From the NCBI GenBank assembly GCA_026394595.1, contig JAPKXX010000044.1:1-35623 (forward strand): a DNA stretch of 35,623 bases. Direction: 5' to 3'. Each line of letters starts with the position of its first letter. Position 1 is the stretch's first letter. Source of the DNA: Methanoregula sp. Its GTDB lineage: Archaea > Halobacteriota > Methanomicrobia > Methanomicrobiales > Methanospirillaceae. This document shows positions 1 to 8,934 of the stretch, piece after piece. Position numbers and translations under genes: made by a program. The notes beneath the pieces are model-generated. The model had not been told where the DNA came from. It ran no database searches and was given only the letters and a program-made list of their open reading frames with translations.

Positions 1-2
1 CC

Positions 3-416
3 AAGATCATCGTATCAACTGGGAAAGAAACTACGCTTTCGTTTGCCCATCATACATTTCCTGCCGAATCTGTTTCTGTTGTCCCCCAGTCAACCATTGA
101 TGATGTCGTAAAAAAGTCACTGGAACCGGTGGTCCTTTCTCTTCTGGATAAACCGATTTCAGGGAATGATATCGTTCATGAGATCCATTGCCGGTACAAG
201 GTTCTTATTCCGCAGGCACGGGTTTATACCATCCTCCATGATCTTATGGAGAACGGGTACCTTGAGAGCAGGGTTTCAGGAAAATCTAAATTGTATTGTA
301 CTACAGAAAAAGGAAAAAAACATATCAGCCAGAAACTCAATGACTTCAAGCTGGTGTTCCAGCATATCTTAGTTGGCGGAAGTGGAATAAACGCGGGTAG
401 TAATGATAAAAATTAA
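3..416 (+). CDS. PadR-like winged-helix transcriptional regulator (5' end outside window)
   Basis: The frame is open from base 3 (KIIVSTGKETTLSFAHHTFPAES...) through the listed ORF at 129. PadR-like core: LSLLDKPISGNDIVHEIHCRYKVLIPQARVYTILHDLMENGYLESR. Confidence 0.7.
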   Translation, partial: KIIVSTGKETTLSFAHHTFPAESVSVVPQSTIDDVVKKSLEPVVLSLLDKPISGNDIVHEIHCRYKVLIPQARVYTILHDLMENGYLESRVSGKSKLYCTTEKGKKHISQKLNDFKLVFQHILVGGSGINAGSNDKN

Positions 417-611
417 TGAGAGTGGTATTAATCAGAAAGATTTATTTCCTCTCCTCTTTTATGTGTCAATCCCCGCTTCTTATGAAAAAACGAAACAATA
501 TTTGTAACATCCAGACAGGTTTATCTTCTTTCATACAGTGGTAATCAACAGGTATAATGGTACCCGCGGGAGGTGGATCGTCATCTTTGAGAGAAAGAAT
601 GCCTCATTTGA

Positions 612-639
612 CGTTGTGGATCCTTCGTTGTGGATCCTT
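612..639. repeat. Perfect 2 x 14 bp tandem repeat (cgttgtggatcctt)
   Basis: cgttgtggatcctt at 612-625 and again at 626-639. Confidence 0.85.
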
Positions 640-836
640 ACAACAAGAATCTGCACAATGCCACACGTGTGGATGGACGGAGAGGGGGTCCCATGTTCGG
701 GGATTGGGCTTCACGCGCTGCCATCCACGAGTAAATACCCTCTGAAGTAACAATACATGGAACAGCCCCGTAGATCAGGTTCACTAACTATGCCAGCACT
801 GCAGCAATCCGTTAAACCTAATTGTATGCCAGCTAT

Positions 837-869
837 CGATCGGTTACTATTTCCCCCGATCGTTTTTTT
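837..869 (+). terminator. Hairpin followed by a T-run (terminator-like)
   Basis: CGATCGG (837-843) pairs with CCGATCG (856-862), followed by ttttttt (863-869). Confidence 0.45.
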
Positions 870-966
870 GGGTATGCAGCTGGTAAAAAACAATTACTTA
901 AATGACTGAAAATAACCAGGAAAAAAACACCGGGGTCCATAAAAAAAGTAACGGGAGAGCAGGAAT

Positions 967-1263
967 ATGCGAACAGGAAATTCTAAAAATACCAGACCAA
1001 TAAAAACGATCGAACCAGCGACAACTCTTTTTGATAAAGGAAAATTCCTCCGCATCCTTACAGAACTGCCAGGCATAGCTGAGGAAAAAATCAAAATCGA
1101 TCTTGAAAACCACCCGACCTCGGTTATTATTGTTGCATCTGATACCGTAAAACAGTATAAAAAAGTGATCACCCTCCCCTGCAAAGTAAGATTTAGTAAA
1201 AAGCGGTTTTCCGATGGGGTCCTTGAACTAACCCTGGAAAAAACAAATCCTGATACCCTCTGA
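967..1263 (+). CDS. Hsp20/alpha-crystallin-like small heat shock protein
   Basis: FLRILTELPGIAEEKIKIDLE...YKKVITLPCKVRFSKKRFSDGVLELTLEK matches the Hsp20 domain pattern (ELPGI..., ...GVLELTL.K). Confidence 0.75.
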   Translation: MRTGNSKNTRPIKTIEPATTLFDKGKFLRILTELPGIAEEKIKIDLENHPTSVIIVASDTVKQYKKVITLPCKVRFSKKRFSDGVLELTLEKTNPDTL

Positions 1264-1399
1264 TCACCTAGTGATAAATTCCTCCCCTTTTTAAAAAAAT
1301 AGCAGGCACATTGTTGCAAAATTTGTTCTAAAATCTGCTTTCTGACAAAGATCGTATATCCCGAACCGACATGAAGGATAACCATCAAGGAGGTAAAAA

Positions 1400-3103
1400 A
1401 TGACAAGTATGAAAAAAAGTGGAGGAACAATTTTCTCCATTGTTTTTAGCTTAGCGTTGATCTGCCTGATGACTGCCGCGATAATTCCCGGCGTGATGGG
1501 CGCTTCAACCGTGGATCTTGGAAAGGCCGGCAATTTCGTTATTCTGACAAAAACAGGAATCACGACCACAGGAACGACACTGATCACCGGAAATATTGGA
1601 GTGAGTCCAATCGCTGCGACATCAATGACTGGATTTGGACTAATCATGGATCCCTCGAATCAATTTTCGACATCGTCTCTGGTTGTTGGAAGGGTATATG
1701 CAGCCGATTATACGGATCCAACTCCATCTACACTGACTACCGCTATAAGCGACATGGAAGCAGCGTACACTGATGCCGCCGGACGAGTTCCCGATGTTAC
1801 CGAACTGGGCGCTGGAAATATCGGCGGGCTGACACTCGCCCCTGGTGTCTACAAATGGGGTACTGGCGTGCTAATACCAACAGATGTCACCCTCTCGGGC
1901 GGCCCAGATGATGTATGGATATTCCAGATAGCACAAACTCTCGATATCAGCTCTGGTAAGCACATTATCCTCAGTGGCGGTGCACAGGCAAAGAACATCT
2001 ACTGGCAAGTCGCTGGCCAAACGGTACTTGAAACAGGATCGATGTTCAATGGAAATATTCTGGATCAAACAGCCATTGTGCTGAATACTGGTGCAACATT
2101 AAACGGCAGAGCACTGGCACAGACCGCAGTTACCCTGGACGCGAATACGGTGACCAGCTCAACGGTGCCGGCAGTACTGGCACCGGTTGCCTCATTCACC
2201 GGCACTCCGACAACAGGTACCGCTCCGTTAACCGTTGTCTTTACTGACAGTTCGACCGGTTCACCGACCTCGTGGAGCTGGGACTTCGGGGAAGTGGATA
2301 TTACGAATTCAACAGATCAGAACCCGGTGCATACCTACGCTTCAGCAGGTACCTACACGGTTGCCTTAATCGCAACCAACGCCGACGGATCCGATACTGC
2401 GACCAAGCCCGACTACATCACCGTCTCGGTACCGGCACCGGTAGCGAACTTAGCACCCGTGAATCTTGGAACGGCCGGCAATTTCGTTATTCTGACAAAA
2501 GCAGGGATCACCGATGTCCCTACATCTGTTATTACTGGAAATGTTGGAACTAGTCCAATCACCGGTGCATCTATTACTGGATTAGATTGTTCAGAAGTGA
2601 CTGGGACAATATACACGGTCGATGCTGCTGGCCCTGCATGTAGGGTAATAGCCCCGGTCTTACTGACCGCGGCTGTAGGCGACATGCAAACAGCGTACAC
2701 TGATGCCGCCGGACGAACTTCACCGGATCATCTTAACACTGGAAGTGGTGAGCTTGGCGGGCTGACACTCGCTCCTGGTCTTTATACGTTTACTACTCCC
2801 GTGACAATATCAACAGATGTCACCCTCTCGGGCGGCCCAGATGATGTATGGATATTCCAGATACCGGGAACTCTCGATATCAGCTCTGGTAAGCAGGTTA
2901 TCCTCAGTGGCGGTGCACAGGCAAAGAACATCTACTGGCAAGTCGCTGGCGCAACGACACTTAGAACGTACTCTACGTTCAATGGAAATATTCTGGCTGC
3001 GACGAATATTGCGCTACAAACTGGCGCAACATTAAATGGAAGAGCATTGGCGCAAACAGCTGTTACCTTGGACGCGAATACGGTGACTATCCCAAAATTT
3101 TAA
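1400..3103 (+). CDS. Secreted ice-binding-like protein: DUF3494 - PKD - DUF3494
   Basis: Signal peptide, two DUF3494-type domains (VDLGKAGNFVILTKTGI...DVTLSGGPDDVWIFQI...LSGGAQAKNIYWQVAG...NGRALAQTAVTLDANTVT) and a central PKD domain (ASFTGTPTTGTAPLTVVFTDSSTGSPTSWSWDFG). Strong SD aaggaggt just upstream. Confidence 0.9.
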   Translation: MTSMKKSGGTIFSIVFSLALICLMTAAIIPGVMGASTVDLGKAGNFVILTKTGITTTGTTLITGNIGVSPIAATSMTGFGLIMDPSNQFSTSSLVVGRVYAADYTDPTPSTLTTAISDMEAAYTDAAGRVPDVTELGAGNIGGLTLAPGVYKWGTGVLIPTDVTLSGGPDDVWIFQIAQTLDISSGKHIILSGGAQAKNIYWQVAGQTVLETGSMFNGNILDQTAIVLNTGATLNGRALAQTAVTLDANTVTSSTVPAVLAPVASFTGTPTTGTAPLTVVFTDSSTGSPTSWSWDFGEVDITNSTDQNPVHTYASAGTYTVALIATNADGSDTATKPDYITVSVPAPVANLAPVNLGTAGNFVILTKAGITDVPTSVITGNVGTSPITGASITGLDCSEVTGTIYTVDAAGPACRVIAPVLLTAAVGDMQTAYTDAAGRTSPDHLNTGSGELGGLTLAPGLYTFTTPVTISTDVTLSGGPDDVWIFQIPGTLDISSGKQVILSGGAQAKNIYWQVAGATTLRTYSTFNGNILAATNIALQTGATLNGRALAQTAVTLDANTVTIPKF

Positions 3104-3250
3104 CAATTTTTAAAAATTTCGGTAACTATCTAGCCTGACTCTAGAGCTACTGCTGGGATGAATGGTTTTCCTTTAAATGCATCTTTAATCGATGCGAGAA
3201 CCGGTGGCAAATATTCCGGAGTTCAAGGCGTGTGCTGTGAGAATTGAGAA

Positions 3251-3400
3251 GATCGCAAGGTGACTACCGGCACGCTCGCAAATATCTCAGCAGAAGCCAA
3301 AAAGGCTGGTGTCAAGCCCCCTGCAGTGATCGTGATTGGCGATGTGGTGAAGTTATATAGCCCAGACGCGCCGGATTTAATACCGGTCGATGAGGATTGA
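3251..3400 (+). pseudogene. C-terminal remnant of CobA-like uroporphyrinogen-III C-methyltransferase
   Basis: DRKVTTGTLANISAEAKKAGVKPPAVIVIGDVVKLYSPDAPDLIPVDED* matches the CobA/SUMT C-terminal pattern (QR.V.GTL..I...A...GVKPPA.IV.G.VV.L). An in-frame TGA lies just upstream at 3245-3247. Confidence 0.7.
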
Positions 3401-3650
3401 GTTTAGATGCTGGCAATCCCTGACCAACCTGCCGCCCCTGCTCCTTGAGAACCATGAGCTCACCAATCTGCTGGGTGTGTTTTTGTTGATCCTGATCGGT
3501 GTCGAATTCCTCGATACCATAAAGGCATATTTCAAAGAGAATGCCATCCACTTCGAGATTGTGATCCTGCTTGCGATTATCGCGATCGCCCGGAAGGTTA
3601 TCCTCCTCGATCCGGCATCGGCACCGGAATATATCGGTATTGAGTTGTAA
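3390..3650 (+). pseudogene. PsiE-like (phosphate-starvation-inducible E family) membrane protein, probably 5'-truncated
   Basis: GVFLLILIGVEFLDTIKAYFKENAIHFEIVILLAIIAIARKVILLDPASAPEYIGI resembles the C-terminal half of PsiE. The N-terminal TM segments are missing and the upstream frame is closed by TAA. Confidence 0.6.
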
Positions 3651-3735
3651 TTGGGGATCATGAATAAGGCAATGTGTGGAAAAGATTTACACATTTTTAT
3701 TCCAGTCGTGAGTAATGATGAGAATTGTATATGAT

Positions 3736-3749
3736 AGGTCATAAGACCT
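3736..3749. promoter_or_regulatory. Short inverted repeat upstream of the cbi operon
   Basis: aggtc-ataa-gacct at 3736-3749, about 65 bp upstream of cbiT. Confidence 0.25.
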
Positions 3750-3814
3750 TACCATAATATGGATCCCTTCTTTAAAACAAGTTTTAATACGTTAACACAA
3801 CTAAAGTTTAGGAG

Positions 3815-4357
3815 ATGAGCCCACCGAAACTTCCGGGCGGTCCCACGCAGGATGAGGTCATGGCAGTGGCACTCTTCAAACTCGGAGTGCGTGCCGGAGA
3901 TCTGATGCTTGATATCGGTTGCGGTACCGGAAAAATTTCAATTGCAGCGGCACAGATGGGTGCGAAAGTGATCGCAATTGACCGCAGGGCTGAAGCGGTT
4001 CGGTTCGCGGAGAGAAAGGCAGCGCGTATAAAGGTAAAAACTATTGAATTTTCCTGTGCTGAAGCAACAGAATTCCTTTCGGACGATGACAATATATTTG
4101 ACTGTGCATTTGTCGGAGGGACACACGGGCTTGCAGAATTTTTACCGGTTCTATCGAACCGTGTCCGGCGCACCATCGTGGTGAACGCCGTTCTCGTAGA
4201 AACACTTCAGACCGCAGTTATGAACATGCAGGAGCTCGGTATCTTTTTGGAGGTTGTGCATGTGCAGGTCGCACGTTCCCACGGGATCGCTGGCAGCATC
4301 ATGTTCAAACCGATCGATCCGGTGTATGTGATTGTCGGGAAGGGTTCGGCATGCTGA
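3815..4357 (+). CDS. cbiT: Cobalt-precorrin C15-methyltransferase (decarboxylating), CbiT
   Basis: LPGGPTQDEVMAVALFKLGVRAGDLMLDIGCGTGKISIAAA matches CbiT; first gene of the cbi operon. Confidence 0.93.
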   Translation: MSPPKLPGGPTQDEVMAVALFKLGVRAGDLMLDIGCGTGKISIAAAQMGAKVIAIDRRAEAVRFAERKAARIKVKTIEFSCAEATEFLSDDDNIFDCAFVGGTHGLAEFLPVLSNRVRRTIVVNAVLVETLQTAVMNMQELGIFLEVVHVQVARSHGIAGSIMFKPIDPVYVIVGKGSAC

Positions 4358-4956
4358 TCGGTCTGGGGCTCGGACCCGGAAACCCGGAACTTCTCACACT
4401 GAGAGCGGTAAGGTTACTGAAAGAAGCTGATGTGGTCTTTGTGCCAGGGAAGATTGCCTACAATCTTGTTGCACCCTACCGTCATGCGATCGTGCTTGAC
4501 TTTCCCATGACCGATGACGAATCAAGGATCAAAGCAAGCCTTAAGGAGAATGCAGCAGTGATCGCACCGGCAGCACGAAAGGGTTGTGCGGTATTTGGTA
4601 TCCTCGGTGATCCAAACTTTTACTCCACCTTCTCGAGGCTCTGTGCGGTGATGGCGGAGGAATATCCCGACATTGAGTGCCGGACAGAGCCCGGTATTTC
4701 AGCGATCACCGCATTTGCCGCAGCAGCAAACCTCTCGCTCTCCAATGGTTTTTTGGTCTCAGATGGTGGCATGCCCGACACCCGCATCCTGCTGAAAGTC
4801 CGGCGCCCGAAAGAGCGTGCCGCAGAACTGAAAAAAGAGGGCTACCGCGAGTTCGTACTTGTCGAAAGGATGTATTTTCCTGACATGAAGGTATACCGGA
4901 ACGGAGACCTGCCGGAACAGAGCGACTATCTCAGTGTCATGTATGCAAGGCGATAA
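4351..4956 (+). CDS. cbiL: Cobalt-precorrin-2 C20-methyltransferase, CbiL
   Basis: Tetrapyrrole methylase: LIGLGLGPGNPELLTLRAVRLLKEADVVFVPG; GDPNFYSTFSRL; operon position. Confidence 0.92.
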   Translation: MLIGLGLGPGNPELLTLRAVRLLKEADVVFVPGKIAYNLVAPYRHAIVLDFPMTDDESRIKASLKENAAVIAPAARKGCAVFGILGDPNFYSTFSRLCAVMAEEYPDIECRTEPGISAITAFAAAANLSLSNGFLVSDGGMPDTRILLKVRRPKERAAELKKEGYREFVLVERMYFPDMKVYRNGDLPEQSDYLSVMYARR

Positions 4957-4957
4957 G

Positions 4958-5686
4958 ATGCAAAAACAAAAAGAACCGGTGGTTTATTTTGTCGGCGCGG
5001 GACCAGGAGATCCTGACCTGATTACCGTTAAGGGGAAAAAACTTCTTGAGCGTGCCGATGTGCTGATATATGCCGGTTCCCTTGTGAATCCCGCACTTGT
5101 CGCCAAGTCAAAAGCACCGATCAGGTTTGATAGCTGGGGAATGCAGCTGGAAACGATTGTTACCGAAATGGAACAGCACGCAAAGGCTGGCAGGACTGTC
5201 GTCCGCCTCCATTCCGGCGACCCTTCACTTTTCGGTGCAACCGTTGAGCAGATTGCAGAACTGAAAAAACGGGGTGTTGGCGTGCGTATCGTGCCCGGTG
5301 TATCGTCACTGTTTGCCGCTGCAGCAGCCCTCCAGATCGAGCTTGTCCTGAACGGGATCACGGATTCGCTCATCATCACGCGGCCCGCGGGAGAGACTCT
5401 TGAAAAAGACCATATCACGGATCTATCAGGATTTGGTGCAACGATGGCGGTCTTTCTGGGAACGGACAGGTTTGAAGAAGTCACAAAAAAACTGACCTGT
5501 TCCCCAGATACTCCCGCGGCGGTTGTCTACCATGCATCATGGGATGACCAGATGGTTATCCGGGGTACTGTTGCGGATATTGCACAAAAAACGCGTGATG
5601 CCGGCATTCAGAAGACCGCACTCCTCATCATTGGTGGTGTGGTCAACCCAATGGAAACGTACAGGAGGTCGCACCTCTATTCATGA
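4958..5686 (+). CDS. cbiF: Cobalt-precorrin-4 C11-methyltransferase, CbiF
   Basis: VYFVGAGPGDPDLITVKGKKLLERADVLIYAGSLVNPALV; HSGDPSLFGATVEQI. ATG at 4958 is preferred over the upstream ATG at 4934. Confidence 0.93.
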   Translation: MQKQKEPVVYFVGAGPGDPDLITVKGKKLLERADVLIYAGSLVNPALVAKSKAPIRFDSWGMQLETIVTEMEQHAKAGRTVVRLHSGDPSLFGATVEQIAELKKRGVGVRIVPGVSSLFAAAAALQIELVLNGITDSLIITRPAGETLEKDHITDLSGFGATMAVFLGTDRFEEVTKKLTCSPDTPAAVVYHASWDDQMVIRGTVADIAQKTRDAGIQKTALLIIGGVVNPMETYRRSHLYS

Positions 5687-6555
5687 CCGATACTGTCGTT
5701 ATCGCATTTCCGAGGTCGTTTAAGCAGGCACGGCGGATCGCAGAGCACCTGAACGCAACACTGCTCCCGTATGATACCGAAGTCTTTGCACGTGCATTTG
5801 CCTCAGCACAACGGATTGTCGCTCTGATGGCTACGGGAATTGTTGTCCGTTCGATCGCATCGCTTATAGAGGACAAATGGGTGGACCCTGCAGTGGTCGT
5901 TGTAAGCCCTGACCTCTCTTATGCTATACCCCTGGTAGGTGGTCACCATGGCGCTAATCAGCTTGCACGAGAACTTGCCCCGCTTGGCATCCGGCCGGTC
6001 ATTACCACAGCAACCGAGACAACGGGAAAGGAATCAGTTGAGGTCATTGCAGAACAGTACGGGTGTGATATCGCGAACCGCGATTCTACACGCCGTGTCA
6101 ACGCTGCAATCCTTGATGGCGACGTGCCTGTGTATGCCATCAGAGGTCCGGCAGTTGTCATCGCCAGCCCGGAAGTGTCGGTTCTTTTCAATAAAGGATC
6201 ATATACACTGGGGATCGGGTGTCGGAAAGGTGTGCGGAAGGACGAAGTGCTTGATGCCATCAGACAGGCGCTCAGGTCATCCGGGATTTCTCATACCGAT
6301 GTATTTGCATATGCGACTACGGTCAAAAAGATTTCAGAGTCCGGGCTCACCGAAGCAATCACATCCCTGTCTGCCGGTTTGGTATTTCTCGATGATGATA
6401 CAATTAACACCCAGCCTCTCCAATCACCATCGCGTGCAGGACGCGTCGGCCTTTTGGGTGTTGCGGAGCCCTGTGCCCTTGCCGTATCGAAACATAAAAA
6501 ACTTGTCATGAAAAAGACCGTCTTTGGGAGGGTGACAATTGCCATCGCCCGCTGA
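5683..6555 (+). CDS. cbiG: Cobalt-precorrin-5A hydrolase, CbiG
   Basis: IVALMATGIVVRSIASLIEDKWVDPAVVVVSPDLSYAIPLVGGHHGANQLA; GIGCRKGV. Confidence 0.93.
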   Translation: MTDTVVIAFPRSFKQARRIAEHLNATLLPYDTEVFARAFASAQRIVALMATGIVVRSIASLIEDKWVDPAVVVVSPDLSYAIPLVGGHHGANQLARELAPLGIRPVITTATETTGKESVEVIAEQYGCDIANRDSTRRVNAAILDGDVPVYAIRGPAVVIASPEVSVLFNKGSYTLGIGCRKGVRKDEVLDAIRQALRSSGISHTDVFAYATTVKKISESGLTEAITSLSAGLVFLDDDTINTQPLQSPSRAGRVGLLGVAEPCALAVSKHKKLVMKKTVFGRVTIAIAR

Positions 6556-7321
6556 GCCAAAAGGATCACTTGCTATTGTGGGAATAGGTCCGGGAAGCCG
6601 GGACCAGATGACTGCTCGTGCACTCAAGGTTATAGCAGGTTCGGAGATTGTGATTGGAAATGACACATATCTTGATCAGCTTGAACCCCTCCTGATGGGA
6701 AAAAATGTTATCCGCAGCTCGATGGGAAAAGAAGTTGAACGTGCCAAGACTGCAATCAAACTATCCCTGAAACGTCATGTGGCAATGGTCTCCGGTGGCG
6801 ATGCAGGAGTGTATGGTATGGCGGGAATTGTGCTCGAGGTTCTGGAACATGAAAATGTGACAATCCCGCTTGAGATCGTACCGGGAGTGACAGCGGCGAA
6901 TGCAGCTGCATCCCGTGTCGGTTCCCCGCTGTCGGGAGATTTTGCGGTTATCAGCCTCTCTGACCTCTTAACCCCCCTCAATGTCATTGAAAAGAGGCTG
7001 GAATCTGTTTTTTCTATCGGGATTCCGGTTGTCCTTTATAATCCGAAAAGCCGCGGAAGACCCCATAATTTTTCAGGTGCGATCTCAATCGCACGAAAAT
7101 ATCTGAGTGATACCACACCGGTCGCCATCGTCAGGAATGCATACCGGCATGATGAAGGAATTACTATCACCACGCTCGGTGACGTCGAAAATCATTACGA
7201 AAAAGTGGATATGCACACCACGGTCATCATTGGTGGTGCAGAGAGCAGGATATGGAGGATAGGACAGGATGTCAAAGGAATCATCACGCCACGGGGATAT
7301 CACCGGAAATATGTATACTGA
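6539..7321 (+). CDS. cbiH: Cobalt-precorrin-3B C17-methyltransferase, CbiH (TTG start)
   Basis: LAIVGIGPGSRDQMTARALKVIAGSEIVIGNDTYLDQ; VSGGDAGVYGMAG; VVLYNPKSRGRP. Confidence 0.92.
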   Translation: MPSPAEPKGSLAIVGIGPGSRDQMTARALKVIAGSEIVIGNDTYLDQLEPLLMGKNVIRSSMGKEVERAKTAIKLSLKRHVAMVSGGDAGVYGMAGIVLEVLEHENVTIPLEIVPGVTAANAAASRVGSPLSGDFAVISLSDLLTPLNVIEKRLESVFSIGIPVVLYNPKSRGRPHNFSGAISIARKYLSDTTPVAIVRNAYRHDEGITITTLGDVENHYEKVDMHTTVIIGGAESRIWRIGQDVKGIITPRGYHRKYVY

Positions 7322-7955
7322 TCTCGGGGCTGAAACAAGGGAAGCGTACGAAATTTCAAAAAAGTCACGGAATCTGGCACGTTCGGTAATAGGGAACGCG
7401 TCCATGGAAGACCGGATACGGCAGCGGTGTTCCGTTGCGGTGGGCGATTTTTCCATGGCCCCGCTCATGCGGTTCTGTCATGACCCGGTCTCTGCCACCC
7501 TCACCGCCCTTTCCCGCACATCACCGATCATCACCGATATACGGATGGTGCAGGTAGGCATCCAGAAGAAGGGACATGAGTCCGAGGTAATCTGTGCGCT
7601 GGATTTCGGGAGTGAGGTTGCACAAAAAAGGGGAATCACCCGGACATCGGCAGGTTTTATTTCGCTCGAAGATCGGATAAGGGGTTCGGTTGTTGTCATC
7701 GGTAATGCCCCCTCTGCGCTCCTTGCGGTATGTGATATGGTCAATCACGGTATCAGACCTGCAGTTATAGTTGGCACCCCGGTAGGGTTTGTCAATGCAG
7801 CGGAATCCAAGGAACTTCTTCGGACACTTTCTATCCCCTCCATATCCAGTGAGGGGACACGGGGGGGAACACCGGTTGCCGTCGCAGCAATAAACGAGTG
7901 CATCACCATCTATTCCGAGGAGTCTTCTCATGAGGGATCCGGTCACCGGGTTTGA
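7311..7955 (+). CDS. cbiC: Cobalt-precorrin-8 methylmutase, CbiC
   Basis: EISKKSRNLARSVIG; TDIRMVQVGI; VVIGNAPSALLAVCDMV; PVGFVNAAESKELL; RGGTPVAVAAINE. The ATG at 7311 overlaps the end of CbiH; an alternative GTG start lies at 7269. Confidence 0.92.
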   Translation: MYTDLGAETREAYEISKKSRNLARSVIGNASMEDRIRQRCSVAVGDFSMAPLMRFCHDPVSATLTALSRTSPIITDIRMVQVGIQKKGHESEVICALDFGSEVAQKRGITRTSAGFISLEDRIRGSVVVIGNAPSALLAVCDMVNHGIRPAVIVGTPVGFVNAAESKELLRTLSIPSISSEGTRGGTPVAVAAINECITIYSEESSHEGSGHRV

Positions 7956-8934
7956 ATACCCCAAAACATGGCAGGACAAGTGCCGGTCACCGGAGTCCCT
8001 TGAGGATGTCACTCGCGGACTTTCCGTACTCACTGCTTCAGGTACTGTCCTGCGCCGCGGGTATACGACTGGCACCACCGCTGCTGCTGCGTGCAAGGCG
8101 GCTATCCTTTCCCTGCAGATCGATGTGTCATCAGTACGGATCACAATTCCCTGCGGACTTGCACTGGCAGTACCTGTCACGGCACGGAACGGATCCGCCC
8201 GGTGCATAAAATTCGCCGGGGATTATCCTGCGGATGCGACAGCCAGCCTTGAGTTTGTGGCTCGGGCATCACCAAAGGAGAGCGGAATCAGTCTCGTACC
8301 CGGAACCGGGATCGGGACATTCGTGCGGGACACACCGCGTTTTATCAAGGGTACACCGGCAATCAATCCGGCACCGCTTGCCTGCATACTCCAGTCCATG
8401 CAGGAAGCGCTCGATGAAACCGGAATACCCGGCGTCACGGTTACCCTCAGTGTCCCCCACGGTGCAGAGGTGGCAAAGACCACGCTCAACCCGCGGGTTG
8501 GTGTTGAAGGGGGAATCTCGGTGCTGGGCACGACAGGGCTTGTTGAGCCATGGGATGACCACATGACAGCATCAGTGATGGCACGCATTTCTTCATCGCA
8601 GCGCGTTGTCCTTACTACAGGAAGGACCGGACTCCGCTATGCCCGGCTGCACTATCCGGATCATGATACCATTTTGGTCGGGTCAGGGATTGGCGATGCG
8701 CTCGCAGCTGCCCGCGGGGAAGTAATCCTTTTCGGGCTCCCTGCTCTCATCCTGAAATATATCAAGCCGGATTTCCTCAACGGGACCGGTTTTTTGACTG
8801 TCGAAGAAATGAGCACTTCACCAGGCTTTGCTGATAAGGTCTATAACGCACTTTTAACATTCAAACAAGAACATCCATACATCCATGTTGTTGTTGTCAA
8901 CAGGGACGGTAACGTTATAGGAGAAACGCCATGA
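7930..8934 (+). CDS. cbiD: Cobalt-precorrin-5B C1-methyltransferase, CbiD
   Basis: LRRGYTTGTTAAAACKAAI; PHGAEVAKTTLNPRVGVEGGISVLGTTGLVEPW. Confidence 0.94.
   Translation: MRDPVTGFEYPKTWQDKCRSPESLEDVTRGLSVLTASGTVLRRGYTTGTTAAAACKAAILSLQIDVSSVRITIPCGLALAVPVTARNGSARCIKFAGDYPADATASLEFVARASPKESGISLVPGTGIGTFVRDTPRFIKGTPAINPAPLACILQSMQEALDETGIPGVTVTLSVPHGAEVAKTTLNPRVGVEGGISVLGTTGLVEPWDDHMTASVMARISSSQRVVLTTGRTGLRYARLHYPDHDTILVGSGIGDALAAARGEVILFGLPALILKYIKPDFLNGTGFLTVEEMSTSPGFADKVYNALLTFKQEHPYIHVVVVNRDGNVIGETP

Noticed and set aside
894-1430. 178-aa minus-strand ORF
   Set aside because: Opposite the Hsp20-like gene; the translation is Phe/Ser-rich with no recognisable domain.
3650-3815. Possible cobalamin riboswitch upstream of the cbi operon
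   Set aside because: No recognisable B12-box or cobalamin riboswitch core; only a short 5-bp-arm inverted repeat is visible.
4984-5484. Long antisense ORFs inside the cbi operon (also 7521-8207, 8223-8588)
   Set aside because: They lie opposite strongly supported cbi genes, have low-complexity Ser/Thr/Arg-rich translations, and are expected shadow ORFs of GC-rich codons.
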